64,000 nucleotides of DNA from the NCBI RefSeq assembly GCF_036038375.1, contig NZ_CP107935.1:8060001-8124000 (forward strand). The letters run 5' to 3'. Positions 30,666 through 38,364 of this stretch are shown here, in pieces. Source of the stretch: Streptomyces sp. NBC_00414. Lineage in GTDB: Bacteria > Actinomycetota > Actinomycetes > Streptomycetales > Streptomycetaceae. The notes under the pieces were generated by a model. It searched no databases and was not told the origin of the DNA. It saw only the letters and a list, made by a program, of their open reading frames with translations. A program made the position numbers and the translations under genes. Positions within the stretch are counted from its first letter, which is position 1. Each line of letters begins with the position of its first letter.

Positions 30666-32414
30666 TCAGCCCGTGACGACCAGGCCGACGATCTCGTCGT
30701 CCGAGAACCAGACACGTACGTCGGGCCGGCCACTGGCGAACGCGGCCTGTACCGACTGACGGATCTCGGCGGACGGGTTGTTCAGGCTCCGCCAGCCACC
30801 GGCCACGAAGAGCCGGAGCCTGGGCGGGAGTTCACGCGGATAGGGCACCAGCTCGTCCCAGTACCGTTCGGCCTGGCCCGAACCGACCGCCCCCGGCAGC
30901 AGATGGGCGACCGCCGCCTTGATGTCCGGCCGGCTGCCGATCCGCTGCGACGCGGGCCTGCCCGGAGCGTCCTGCTGCGGGGAACCGGTGGCCCGCAGCA
31001 CCTTGCGCGCCTTCTCCGGGTTCATCGGTTCCTGGCCGGCCGCCCTGAGCATGCCCTGCAGCGCGGCCAGGGCTCCGACCACCACCGGGGAGGCGGAGGA
31101 GGTCCCGGAGAAGGTGTCCGTGAACCAGGCGATCTCCTCGGCACCGCCCTGCAGATCGCCGGGCCGGTCCCAGAAGCCGCCGGTCGTGGTGACCTCGCGG
31201 CCCCAGCCCTGCGCGTCCACCCGTGCCCCGTAGTTGGAGAACGCCAGACGCGAGCGGTCCGGGCCGTGGTCGCGGCCGTGGGTGCCGGGCGGCGGGGCGC
31301 CCGCGCCGACCAGGATCGCGCCGGAGGACTGGTTGGACGGGTTGAAGGGGTTGCGCCACCACTCGGGGAATTCGTCGGGGCGGCGCTCGTACACGGCGTC
31401 GTCCAGCGACTCGCCGCCGTTGCCCGCGGCCTCCACCACGATGATGCCCTTGGCGGTCGCGTACCGGATGGCCGCGAAGTCGTCGGGCCACCACTCGATC
31501 GGGATGTATCCGCGCTGGTCGTCGCGCTGCTGGTAGTCGAACCGCGGTCCCGGGCGGTGCAGTTCGATCAGGATGATGTCGCCGGGGCTGAGCCGCTCGG
31601 CCGCCGCGTGGATCGCCGCCGCCGTACCGATGCCGTGGAAGGACGCGGCCGCGGTCACGCTGTCCGGCACGATGCCGGTGATCCCGTACTCGTTGCGGTC
31701 GCCGCCGATCACCCCGATCACGGCGGTGCCGTGGTTGCGCCAGGCCACGTCCTGGATCGGGGTGCCCACGACGACACCCGAGAGCCTGGAGGCCAGGTCC
31801 TCGTGGCCCAGCTGCCAGGCCCCTTCCACATCGATCACCGTGACGCCCTGGCCGGACCCGCCGGGCCGCTGCCAGGCCCAGTAGGCGTCCACGCCCTCGG
31901 GCGCGGGGCGCAGATAGCCCTGTCGGCTGGTGAAGTCGGGTGTGACGGGCGCGCCTTCCTTGTAGCGCCTGCTCTCGTCGGCACTCTGGCCGACGGACCC
32001 CACCGAAGCCGGTACGGCGGCCGGTTTCACATAGGCCGTGGCGATCTCCGGCAGCGCGGCGATCCGTGAACGCAGTTCCTGGGCCCGTTCCTCGCCGCCC
32101 CGTACCCGGTAGAACAGGCCGAGGTCGGGCAGCGTCTCGGCGCCGGCGGCCGGCGGCTGAACGGCCGACCGGAGCCGCTCCTCGCTGCCGAACAGGGGTT
32201 CCAGAGCGAGCTGTTCGTCGCTGAGGAACATGGTGAGTGCCGACACGTCGACGCCGGCTGCCGAACGGACCCCTTGGCCCCCGGCGCGCAGTCGGGGCTC
32301 GGGCCGAGCGACGACGATCAGTTCCTGCTCGGCTCCCCGGTAGTTGAATCCCGCTCCGTCGGGCCCCGGTCCGGACGCTCCCGGACCCTGCTCCGGCTGT
32401 ACCTGGTCGGTCAT
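30666..32414 (-). CDS. Subtilisin-like S8 serine protease with novel C-terminal domain
   Basis: Protein of 582 residues with no signal peptide. Residues 1-165 are an unassigned N-terminal region. The subtilase domain spans about 170-505: catalytic Asp195 in VTVIDVEG, His228 in RNHGTAVIG, oxyanion Asn332 in EAAGNGG and Ser439 in SGTSSASP, all intact. Residues 515-582 (AERYWDELVPYP, GGWRSLNNP, VQAAFASG) form a domain shared with the Gln-rich neighbour. The ATG at 32414 has GGGAG ten bases upstream; a longer frame to 32627 lacks domain features. A cytosolic or non-classically exported protease is implied. Subtilases of this sort occur in bacterial conflict systems, but nothing here proves such a role. 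Confidence 0.9.
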   Translation of the reverse strand: MTDQVQPEQGPGASGPGPDGAGFNYRGAEQELIVVARPEPRLRAGGQGVRSAAGVDVSALTMFLSDEQLALEPLFGSEERLRSAVQPPAAGAETLPDLGLFYRVRGGEERAQELRSRIAALPEIATAYVKPAAVPASVGSVGQSADESRRYKEGAPVTPDFTSRQGYLRPAPEGVDAYWAWQRPGGSGQGVTVIDVEGAWQLGHEDLASRLSGVVVGTPIQDVAWRNHGTAVIGVIGGDRNEYGITGIVPDSVTAAASFHGIGTAAAIHAAAERLSPGDIILIELHRPGPRFDYQQRDDQRGYIPIEWWPDDFAAIRYATAKGIIVVEAAGNGGESLDDAVYERRPDEFPEWWRNPFNPSNQSSGAILVGAGAPPPGTHGRDHGPDRSRLAFSNYGARVDAQGWGREVTTTGGFWDRPGDLQGGAEEIAWFTDTFSGTSSASPVVVGALAALQGMLRAAGQEPMNPEKARKVLRATGSPQQDAPGRPASQRIGSRPDIKAAVAHLLPGAVGSGQAERYWDELVPYPRELPPRLRLFVAGGWRSLNNPSAEIRQSVQAAFASGRPDVRVWFSDDEIVGLVVTG

Positions 32415-32757
32415 CGCGTGCCGCTCCCTTCGGTCCGTGCAGGTGCTCAAGTTGTCGGTGTCGCAGTCCACTTGGCTTTCGACTTGTCGTTCGCGGGCGA
32501 ACTGTTTCGGTGCTGTTTCTTCCGGTTGTGTCCTCCGGGGCACACCCTGCTCCTCCCCGGCCCACTCGTCCACCCCCGAGTTCGCCAACTGTGTTTGACA
32601 ACAAGTTGAATTGGGTAACGTGTGCATTTCGACTGGAAACCGATGTCACGCCACAATCCGGCCAAAGGCTGCGGAGACGGTTGTCATGTGATGGGGTGAC
32701 AGCGTCTGTTGACCGAAGGGCCGACAGCGCGTCGGCCCCCTTGTGGAAGGACGCACC
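32415..32757. other. Divergent intergenic region, subtilase / beta-propeller gene
   Basis: A 343-bp gap with lower GC than its surroundings. On the plus strand TTGACA (about 32598) with TAACGT 15 bases further on is a candidate promoter. CAACAAGTTG overlaps it as an inverted repeat. A perfect eight-base-pair hairpin GGGCCGAC / GTCGGCCC at 32718-32738 lies 19 bases before the GTG of the next gene, next to its ribosome site. No gene is seen. Confidence 0.4.
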
Positions 32758-33711
32758 GTGGCACTCGCAGACCGTTCCTTCGCACGTCGAAGACTTCTCA
32801 CCTCGGCCGCCGCCGTGGGCGGCGCGACCCTCCTGGGCGGCACGGCGCACGCGGCCGAAACGCGGAAGAAGGCCTGGCCCGATCGCTTTCCGCTGCCGAA
32901 CGGCTTCCAGCCGGAGGGCATAGCCATCGGCTCGACCCCGTTCGCGTACTTCGGTTCGCTGGCCGACGGCTCCATCTACCGAGCGAGCCTCGCCACCGGG
33001 CGGGGCTCCGTCATCAGCCAGGGCCCCGGCGCCGGACACCCCAGCGTGGGACTGAAGATCGACGCGCACGGCCGGCTGTTCGTCAGCGGCGGGGCCGGCG
33101 GTGATCTGCGTACCGTCGACGTCCGCACGGGGAGGATCGAGAAGACGTACGCCGTCGGCGGGTCGTTCGTGAACGACGTGATCCTCACTCCGCGCGCGGC
33201 CTGGTTCACCGACTCGTTCGCGCCCCGGCTCTACCGGCTGGCGCTCGACCGGCACGGGAAACCCGGAGCCGTCACGACCGTGCCGCTGGGCGGCGACTGG
33301 CAGCAGGGCCCGGACTTCACCGCCAACGGCGTCGAGCGCACACCGGACGGCAGCGCGCTCCTCGTGGTGAACGTCTTCGTCGGCGGCGGCACGCTGATGC
33401 GGGTGGACCCGGCCACCGGAGCCGCTACCGCCGTGGACCTCGGCGGAGCCCTGCTGCCCAACGGGGACGGCCTGTTGCTCCTCGGCAGGGTCCTCTACGT
33501 CGTTCAGCAGCAGCAGAACGCCATCGACGTGTTCCGGCTGAACGCCGCCGGTACGAGGGGCCGGGCGATCGCCCGGATCACCGACCCGCGCTTCCGTATC
33601 CCGACGACGGCCGCCGCGTGGGGCGACCGGCTGTACCTGCCGAACGCGCGCTTCGACGTCGAACCGACGCCCGACACGGACTACGACGCGGTGGCGGTGC
33701 CCCAGGTCTGA
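32758..33711 (+). CDS. Tat-exported SMP-30/gluconolactonase-like beta-propeller protein
   Basis: Secreted protein of 317 residues. A twin-arginine signal (SFARRRLLTSAAAVGG, with AHAA cleavage near residue 34) precedes a six-bladed beta-propeller typical of SMP-30/YncE-like proteins, with blade-type repeats LADGSIYRASLATGR, GGDLRTVDVRTGRIE, GGTLMRVDPATGAA and DVFRLNAAG. Calcium-lactonase residues cannot be confirmed by eye. The start is GTG at 32758 with GGAAGGA upstream. Some relatives are labelled superoxide dismutase in databases, which the sequence does not support. It is divergent from the subtilase and ends at a shared terminator with the PAC2 gene. Confidence 0.85.
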   Translation: MALADRSFARRRLLTSAAAVGGATLLGGTAHAAETRKKAWPDRFPLPNGFQPEGIAIGSTPFAYFGSLADGSIYRASLATGRGSVISQGPGAGHPSVGLKIDAHGRLFVSGGAGGDLRTVDVRTGRIEKTYAVGGSFVNDVILTPRAAWFTDSFAPRLYRLALDRHGKPGAVTTVPLGGDWQQGPDFTANGVERTPDGSALLVVNVFVGGGTLMRVDPATGAATAVDLGGALLPNGDGLLLLGRVLYVVQQQQNAIDVFRLNAAGTRGRAIARITDPRFRIPTTAAAWGDRLYLPNARFDVEPTPDTDYDAVAVPQV

Positions 33712-33736
33712 CGGGTGACGTTCGACGTGTGACATG

Positions 33737-33773
33737 CGAGGGGGCGGTGCGCCCGAAGCGCACCGCCCCCTCG
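33737..33773. terminator. Bidirectional terminator
   Basis: Perfect 16-base-pair stem CGAGGGGGCGGTGCGC / GCGCACCGCCCCCTCG with a CCGAA loop, between convergent genes. Confidence 0.9.
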
Positions 33774-33797
33774 TACGGTCAGACTTCCGACGGCCGG

Positions 33798-35165
33798 TCA
33801 GTCCTCCGAGGAATCCGGGGAATCGGACGGCTTCGATGAGTCGGAGGATTCCGAAGATCCCGCAGAGCCCGGACGCTTCGAAGGCCTCGAAGGCCTGGTA
33901 CGCCTCGACGGCTTCGCGGGACCGGAGGAGTCCGAGGAGCCGGAGCTGCCGGGGGCACCGGAGGCGTCCGATGCGTCGGCGGCCTCAGAGGGCTCAGCCG
34001 GATCGGATGCGCCGGACGAGCCGGCCGAGCCGGACGAATCCACGGTGCCCGCCGAGTCAGCGGCACCCGACGAATCATCCGCACCCGACGCATCCTCGGA
34101 AGCGCCGGGGGAGGCGGCCTCGGTGGGGTCCTCGGCCGTGCCGCCGGTGCCACCGGCGTCCTGGGCGTCGTCCGTTGCGCCGGTGGTGTCCTCGGTGACG
34201 CCGTCGGTGGTCTCCGGCCGCGACGGCCTGGGCGGCCGCGTGCGGCCACCGGGAGTGTCACGGAGGTACGTGGCGGGGTCGCCGCTCTCCGTGGCGTGGC
34301 CGCCCGGCGCCGCCGCGGGCCCGCTCCCGTCCCGCCTGCGCAGATAGCGCTCGAACTCGCGGGCGATCGCCTCGCCCGACGCCTCCGGCAGCTCGGCGGT
34401 GTCCCGGGCCTCCTCCAGCGTCTGTACGTACTCGGCGACCTCGCTGTCCTCCGCGGCCAGCTGGTCCACGCCCACCTGCCAGGCCCGGGCGTCCTCGGGA
34501 AGCTCGCCCAGCGGGATCCGCATGTCGATGAGGTCCTCCAGGCGGTTCAGGAGGGCCAGCGTCGCCTTCGGGTTCGGGGGCTGCGAGACGTAGTGCGGCA
34601 CGGCCGCCCACAGCGACACCGCGGGTACGCCCGCGTGCGTGCACGCCTCCTGGAGGATGCCGACGATGCCCGTGGGGCCCTCGTACTTGGTCTCCTCCAG
34701 GTCCATCGTGCGGGCCAGGTCGGCGTCGGAGGTGACCCCGCTGACCGGCACCGGACGGGTGTGCGGGGTGTCACCGAGCAGCGCGCCCAGGATCACCACC
34801 AGCTCCACGCCCAGCTCATGGGCGAAGCCGAGCAGCTCGTTGCAGAAGGAACGCCAGCGCATGGACGGTTCGATGCCCCGCACCAGCACCAGGTCCCGCG
34901 GTTTGTCGCCGCCGACCCGGACCACTGACAACCTTGTCGTCGGCCAGGTGATCTTGCGCACACCGCCGTCCAGCCACACGGTGGGGCGGTTCACCTGGAA
35001 GTCGTAGTAGTCCTCGGCGTCGAGCGCCGCGAACACCTCGCCCTTCCACTCACTGTCCAGATGCGCGACCGCGGCGGAGGCGGCGTCGCCGGCGTCGTTC
35101 CAGCCCTCGAACGCGGCCACCATGACCGGGTCGACCAGCTCGGGAACCCCGTCGAGCTCGATCAC
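33798..35165 (-). CDS. PAC2-family protein, ParJ-like, with long low-complexity tail
   Basis: Protein of 455 residues. Residues 1-285 form a PAC2 (proteasome assembly chaperone 2-like) domain: VMVAAFEGWNDAGDAASAA, GVELVVILGALLGDTPHTRP, EGPTGIVGILQEACTHAGVP, SLWAAVPHYVSQPPNPKA. I recall the S. coelicolor gene at this position (SCO1662) as ParJ, which modulates ParA polymerisation during spore chromosome segregation. The C-terminal 160 or so residues are Ser/Asp/Gly/Ala repeats with SSG, SSD and PSK runs and are probably disordered; the tail is unusually long and acidic. The start is GTG at 35163-35165 with AGGAGG seven bases upstream. Six 11-bp tandem repeats lie upstream of its start. Confidence 0.85.
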   Translation of the reverse strand: MIELDGVPELVDPVMVAAFEGWNDAGDAASAAVAHLDSEWKGEVFAALDAEDYYDFQVNRPTVWLDGGVRKITWPTTRLSVVRVGGDKPRDLVLVRGIEPSMRWRSFCNELLGFAHELGVELVVILGALLGDTPHTRPVPVSGVTSDADLARTMDLEETKYEGPTGIVGILQEACTHAGVPAVSLWAAVPHYVSQPPNPKATLALLNRLEDLIDMRIPLGELPEDARAWQVGVDQLAAEDSEVAEYVQTLEEARDTAELPEASGEAIAREFERYLRRRDGSGPAAAPGGHATESGDPATYLRDTPGGRTRPPRPSRPETTDGVTEDTTGATDDAQDAGGTGGTAEDPTEAASPGASEDASGADDSSGAADSAGTVDSSGSAGSSGASDPAEPSEAADASDASGAPGSSGSSDSSGPAKPSRRTRPSRPSKRPGSAGSSESSDSSKPSDSPDSSED

Positions 35166-35291
35166 TCAGCGCCTCCTTCCGACGTGCCCTCGCGTACGCC
35201 TCAACCTTACGGCTTGCGCGGAGGCCGTCCGCAGCCCCCTCGCATGGGGGAGTGACCGGATCACTGCCCCGTTCGGCGCCTCTGAACACCC

Positions 35292-35357
35292 GGCAGCCAT
35301 CCGTCAGTGATCCGTCAGTGATCCAGCAGAGATCCGGCAGAGATCCGGCAGTCGTCC
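35292..35357 (-). repeat. Six tandem 11-bp repeats upstream of the PAC2 gene
   Basis: Units GGCAGCCATCC, GTCAGTGATCC (twice), AGCAGAGATCC, GGCAGAGATCC and GGCAGTCGTCC lie head to tail. A further isolated copy, GTCAGAGATCC, is at 35429-35439. The 11-bp period puts every unit on the same DNA face. The array is in the 320-bp gap 35166-35485, which holds no gene. A separate inverted repeat AGTGA / TCACT is at 35251-35265. Confidence 0.85.
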
Positions 35358-35485
35358 GAGCTGTCCGGCGTCAACTTCGACCCCGCTTGCCGAGGTTGTG
35401 CCCCGGCGCTCGTATACGTCGGACGACCGTCAGAGATCCGATGTCACGGTGGATCACCGAGAGGGATCTTCCACGGAGGGATCTC

Positions 35486-36157
35486 TCACAGCGTCGAGCG
35501 CAGCCACTGCTCCACGCTCGCGATGTGCACGGTCGCCCACGAGCGGGCCGCCTCCGCGTCCCGGTCGCGCAGGGCGCCGAGGATCGCGCGGTGCTCGTGC
35601 AGGGTGCGGCTGACCGCGTCCTCCTGGGTCAGGCCCCGCCAGATACGGGCACGGGTGGTGGGACCCGAGAGGCCGTCCAGGAGGGAACAGAGCACCGAGT
35701 TCCCCGAGCTCTGCACGATGCCCCGGTGGAACTCCAGGTCGCAGGCGACGAGTTCCTCCACCGAGGGCCCGTCGCCCAGGGCGTCCAACTGGGCGGTCAG
35801 CGCGTCCAGTTGCTGCTCGCTGATCTTCAGCGCCGCCATCGCCGTCGCGGCCGGCTCCAGGATGCGGCGTACCGCGAGGAACTCCAGGACCGTGTCGTCG
35901 CGGTGGAAGTCCACGACGAAGCTCAGCGCCTCGAGGAGGAGCTGCGGGTCCAGGCTCGTGACGTACGTGCCGTCGCCCTGCCGCACGTCCAGGATGCGGA
36001 TCAGGGAGAGTGCGCGGACCGCCTCCCGCAGGGAGTTCCGGGACAGGCCCAGATCGGCGGCCAGCTCGCTCTCCTTCGGAAGCCGGTCGCCGGGGCGCAG
36101 TGCGCCGGAGACGATCATCCCCTTGATCTTTTCGATCGCCTCATCGGTGACTGCCAT
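35486..36157 (-). CDS. FadR-family GntR regulator
   Basis: Regulator of 223 residues: a winged helix-turn-helix (about 8-70; PKESELAADLGLSRNSLREAVRAL, QGDGTYVTS) and an FCD domain with metal-site residues in CDLEFHRGIVQSSGN and HEHRAILGAL. The ATG at 36157 has GAGAGG upstream. It is the last gene on the minus strand after the nucleoside-salvage operon, separated by 117 bp with its own operator-like repeats, so it may be autoregulated and may control the deaminase/phosphorylase/ABC genes. The ligand is unknown. Confidence 0.87.
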   Translation of the reverse strand: MAVTDEAIEKIKGMIVSGALRPGDRLPKESELAADLGLSRNSLREAVRALSLIRILDVRQGDGTYVTSLDPQLLLEALSFVVDFHRDDTVLEFLAVRRILEPAATAMAALKISEQQLDALTAQLDALGDGPSVEELVACDLEFHRGIVQSSGNSVLCSLLDGLSGPTTRARIWRGLTQEDAVSRTLHEHRAILGALRDRDAEAARSWATVHIASVEQWLRSTL

Positions 36158-36195
36158 GGCAGGCCTCTCTGTCACTCAGGCTGTCGCTCAGACAC

Positions 36196-36229
36196 CCGAT
36201 GTCTTACATCTGCCTTACATCCGATGTCT
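36196..36229 (-). promoter_or_regulatory. Candidate operator of the second FadR-type regulator
   Basis: Two copies of CCGATGTCT (36196-36204 and 36221-36229, 25 bases apart) surround two copies of CTTACATC. ACATCCGATGT at 36217-36227 is a perfect inverted repeat around a central C. This is a typical layout for FadR/GntR binding and lies 39-72 bases upstream of the regulator ATG. Confidence 0.5.
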
Positions 36230-36274
36230 AATTATGCGGCTTCCGTCGCCCCCGAGAGGCCCGGTCCGTGGAGA

Positions 36275-37609
36275 TCACACAAGGTCGGACCGTGACACGA
36301 GAGCCGCCAGGTCCGCGAGCGCGGCGGCCTCGTCGAGCGTGGTGAGCGTACGGTCGCGCATCAGGACGCGGCCGTCGACGAGGGTGTCCCGGACGTCGTC
36401 GGCCCGGGCGGCGTACGCGAGCGTCGACCAGAGGTCGTGGCGGGGCGCCAGATGCGGGCCGCCCAGGTCCAGGACGATCAGGTCGGCCCGCTTGCCCGCC
36501 TCCAGCGAACCCAGCTGGGCGTCCAGGCCCAGCGCCTTGGCCCCCTGGATCGTGGCCATGCGGACGGCCTGCTCGGCGCCGACGGCGGTGGGATCCCCGT
36601 CGGCCTTGTGCACCAGGGCCGCGAGGCCCAGCGCGCGCAGCACGTCCAGCGTGTTGGAGCTGACCGCGCCGTCCGTGCCGAGGCCGACCGTCACGCCCGC
36701 GCTCAGCATCCGCGGCACGGGGGCGATGCCGCAGCCCAGCTTGAGGTTGGACACCGGGCAGTGGGCGACCGACGTGCCGGTACGGGCCAGCGCCGCGATC
36801 TCGGCGCCCGTGAGGTCCACGGCGTGGGCCAGCAGCAGATCGGGGCCGAGCAGTCCGAGCGAGTCGAGCAGTTCGACCGGCCGCTTCCCGTACCGCACCT
36901 CGACGGTGGCGACCTCGGTCGCGTTCTCCGCCGCGTGGATGTGCAGCAGGGCGTCGAACTCCCTTGCCAGGGAGGCGATCTCGGTCAGCTGTTCGGGGGA
37001 GAGGGTGTAGGCGGAGTGCGCGAACAGCACGGGCCGCGTGCCGGGCCGCCGGGTACGGCCGGCCAGGTCGCGGCGGGCCCACTCCAGCCGGTCCTCGTAC
37101 GCGATGGCGTCGGCCGGGTCCGGTACGTCCATGAAGGTCGGCCCGGTGTGCAACCGCCAGCCCGCCTCCCGTGCGACCCGCTCGGCGGCCTCGTGGAACC
37201 AGTACATGTCGAGCGCCGAGGTCACCCCGGCCCGTACGCTCTCCGCGATCGCGACCCGGATCGCCGTGGCGACGTTCTCCGCCGACAGCAGTTCGCTCTC
37301 CCAGCGGAGCACGCGCTCCAGGAAACCCTGGAGCGTCACGTCGTCGGCGCGGCCGCGCAGCAGCGTCATCGCCAGGTGGGTGTGCGCGTTGACCAGGCCG
37401 GGAAGCACGAGGCAGCCGGTCGCGTCGAGGGTGTCGGCGGTCGCGTACCGCGCTCGCAGCTCCTCGGCGGGACCCACCTCGACGATCTCGCCGTCACGGA
37501 CGGCCACGGCTCCGTCGGGCACGATCGTGCCCGCCTCGTCGACGGTGAGGACGTCACCGCCGTGGATCAACAGGTCGGCGGTGGCCGGTCGTTGGGAAGG
37601 GATGCTCAC
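36275..37609 (-). CDS. MTA/SAH-type deaminase (amidohydrolase)
   Basis: Metal-dependent amidohydrolase of 444 residues, resembling 5'-methylthioadenosine/S-adenosylhomocysteine deaminase. Metal and catalytic residues are visible: HTH in VNAHTHLAM, LHIHAAE, LLAHAVDL and TDGAVSSNTLD. The segment HCPVSNLKLGCGIAPV is characteristic of the MTA/SAH deaminase branch. It would convert MTA to methylthioinosine or SAH to S-inosylhomocysteine. The start is GTG at 37607-37609, overlapping the stop of the upstream phosphorylase gene by four bases (GTGA), so the two are translationally coupled. It is the last gene of a six-gene operon that begins with a BMP-type importer. Confidence 0.85.
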   Translation of the reverse strand: MSIPSQRPATADLLIHGGDVLTVDEAGTIVPDGAVAVRDGEIVEVGPAEELRARYATADTLDATGCLVLPGLVNAHTHLAMTLLRGRADDVTLQGFLERVLRWESELLSAENVATAIRVAIAESVRAGVTSALDMYWFHEAAERVAREAGWRLHTGPTFMDVPDPADAIAYEDRLEWARRDLAGRTRRPGTRPVLFAHSAYTLSPEQLTEIASLAREFDALLHIHAAENATEVATVEVRYGKRPVELLDSLGLLGPDLLLAHAVDLTGAEIAALARTGTSVAHCPVSNLKLGCGIAPVPRMLSAGVTVGLGTDGAVSSNTLDVLRALGLAALVHKADGDPTAVGAEQAVRMATIQGAKALGLDAQLGSLEAGKRADLIVLDLGGPHLAPRHDLWSTLAYAARADDVRDTLVDGRVLMRDRTLTTLDEAAALADLAALVSRSDLV

Positions 37610-38364
37610 AGCGCGCGCTCCTCGGCCTCCGCCAGCAGGCGCAGGGCCTCCAGTGCGACCACCGAGCCGCGCTCCACGCCCGCCGCGACGATGTCGCGAT
37701 GCGGGTCGTAGCCGCCGGTGCTCGCCTCGTCGACCAGCTCGTCCGCGTTCGCGCCGTCGATCACGAGCACTCCGCCCGCGGTCAGCCCGCGCAGCGAAGC
37801 CGTCACGTACAGCGCGGACAGCTCCATCTCGATGGCCGCGAGCCCCGCACCCTCGTACGAGAACAGGGGGATCAGCCCCGGCTGGAACGCGGCCCGCGTC
37901 CACACGAGACCCCGGTGGTGCGGAGCGCCCTGCTCGCGCGCCGCCAGCTGGAGCGCGAGCACCGCCTCCGGCGTGGCCACCGCCGGATACTCGGGCGGCA
38001 GCAGCTGCTGGGTCACCCCGTCGTCGCGTACGGCCGCCTCCGCTATGACCAGGTCGCCGTCCTGGATCCCGGGGCGCATCGCACCCGCCGTGCCGAACCG
38101 CAGGAAGGTGGTCACCCCCGCGTCGGCCAGCTCCTGGAAGAGCAGCACCGCACCCGGCGCGCCGACCCCGTGCGAGGCGACGACGACCGGCACACCCTTC
38201 CAAGACCCGCTGAACGCACGGTATTCGCGGTGGTACGAGACTTCTTCGGCACCGTCGAGCAGTGCGGCGACGGCCGCGGCGCGCGCGGGGTCGCCGACGA
38301 CGACGGCACGCGCCGGCAGCCCGGTGCGGGGTATGCGCGTGATGGGGGCCAGATCCTGCGTCAT
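37606..38364 (-). CDS. Nucleoside phosphorylase (uridine/purine NP-I family)
   Basis: Phosphorolytic enzyme of 252 residues that would release a base and (deoxy)ribose-1-phosphate. NP-I family marks are the N-terminal phosphate-binding VVVGDPARAAAVA, VVVASHGVGAPGAVLLFQEL, FLRFGTAGAM, and the ribose-binding GLAAIEMELSALYVTASLRG. In this operon a substrate such as inosine, adenosine or methylthioinosine is likely. A combination of deaminase and phosphorylase would process imported purine nucleosides or MTA via methylthioinosine, a route described in Pseudomonas. The ATG at 38364 overlaps the stop of the permease gene (ATGA). It is not a typical MtnP. Confidence 0.87.
   Translation of the reverse strand: MTQDLAPITRIPRTGLPARAVVVGDPARAAAVAALLDGAEEVSYHREYRAFSGSWKGVPVVVASHGVGAPGAVLLFQELADAGVTTFLRFGTAGAMRPGIQDGDLVIAEAAVRDDGVTQQLLPPEYPAVATPEAVLALQLAAREQGAPHHRGLVWTRAAFQPGLIPLFSYEGAGLAAIEMELSALYVTASLRGLTAGGVLVIDGANADELVDEASTGGYDPHRDIVAAGVERGSVVALEALRLLAEAEERAL

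Noticed and set aside
35292..35357. CRISPR or origin iterons
   Set aside because: Units are contiguous 11-mers without spacers, and there is no replication initiator or DnaA-box cluster nearby. A regulatory array is more likely.
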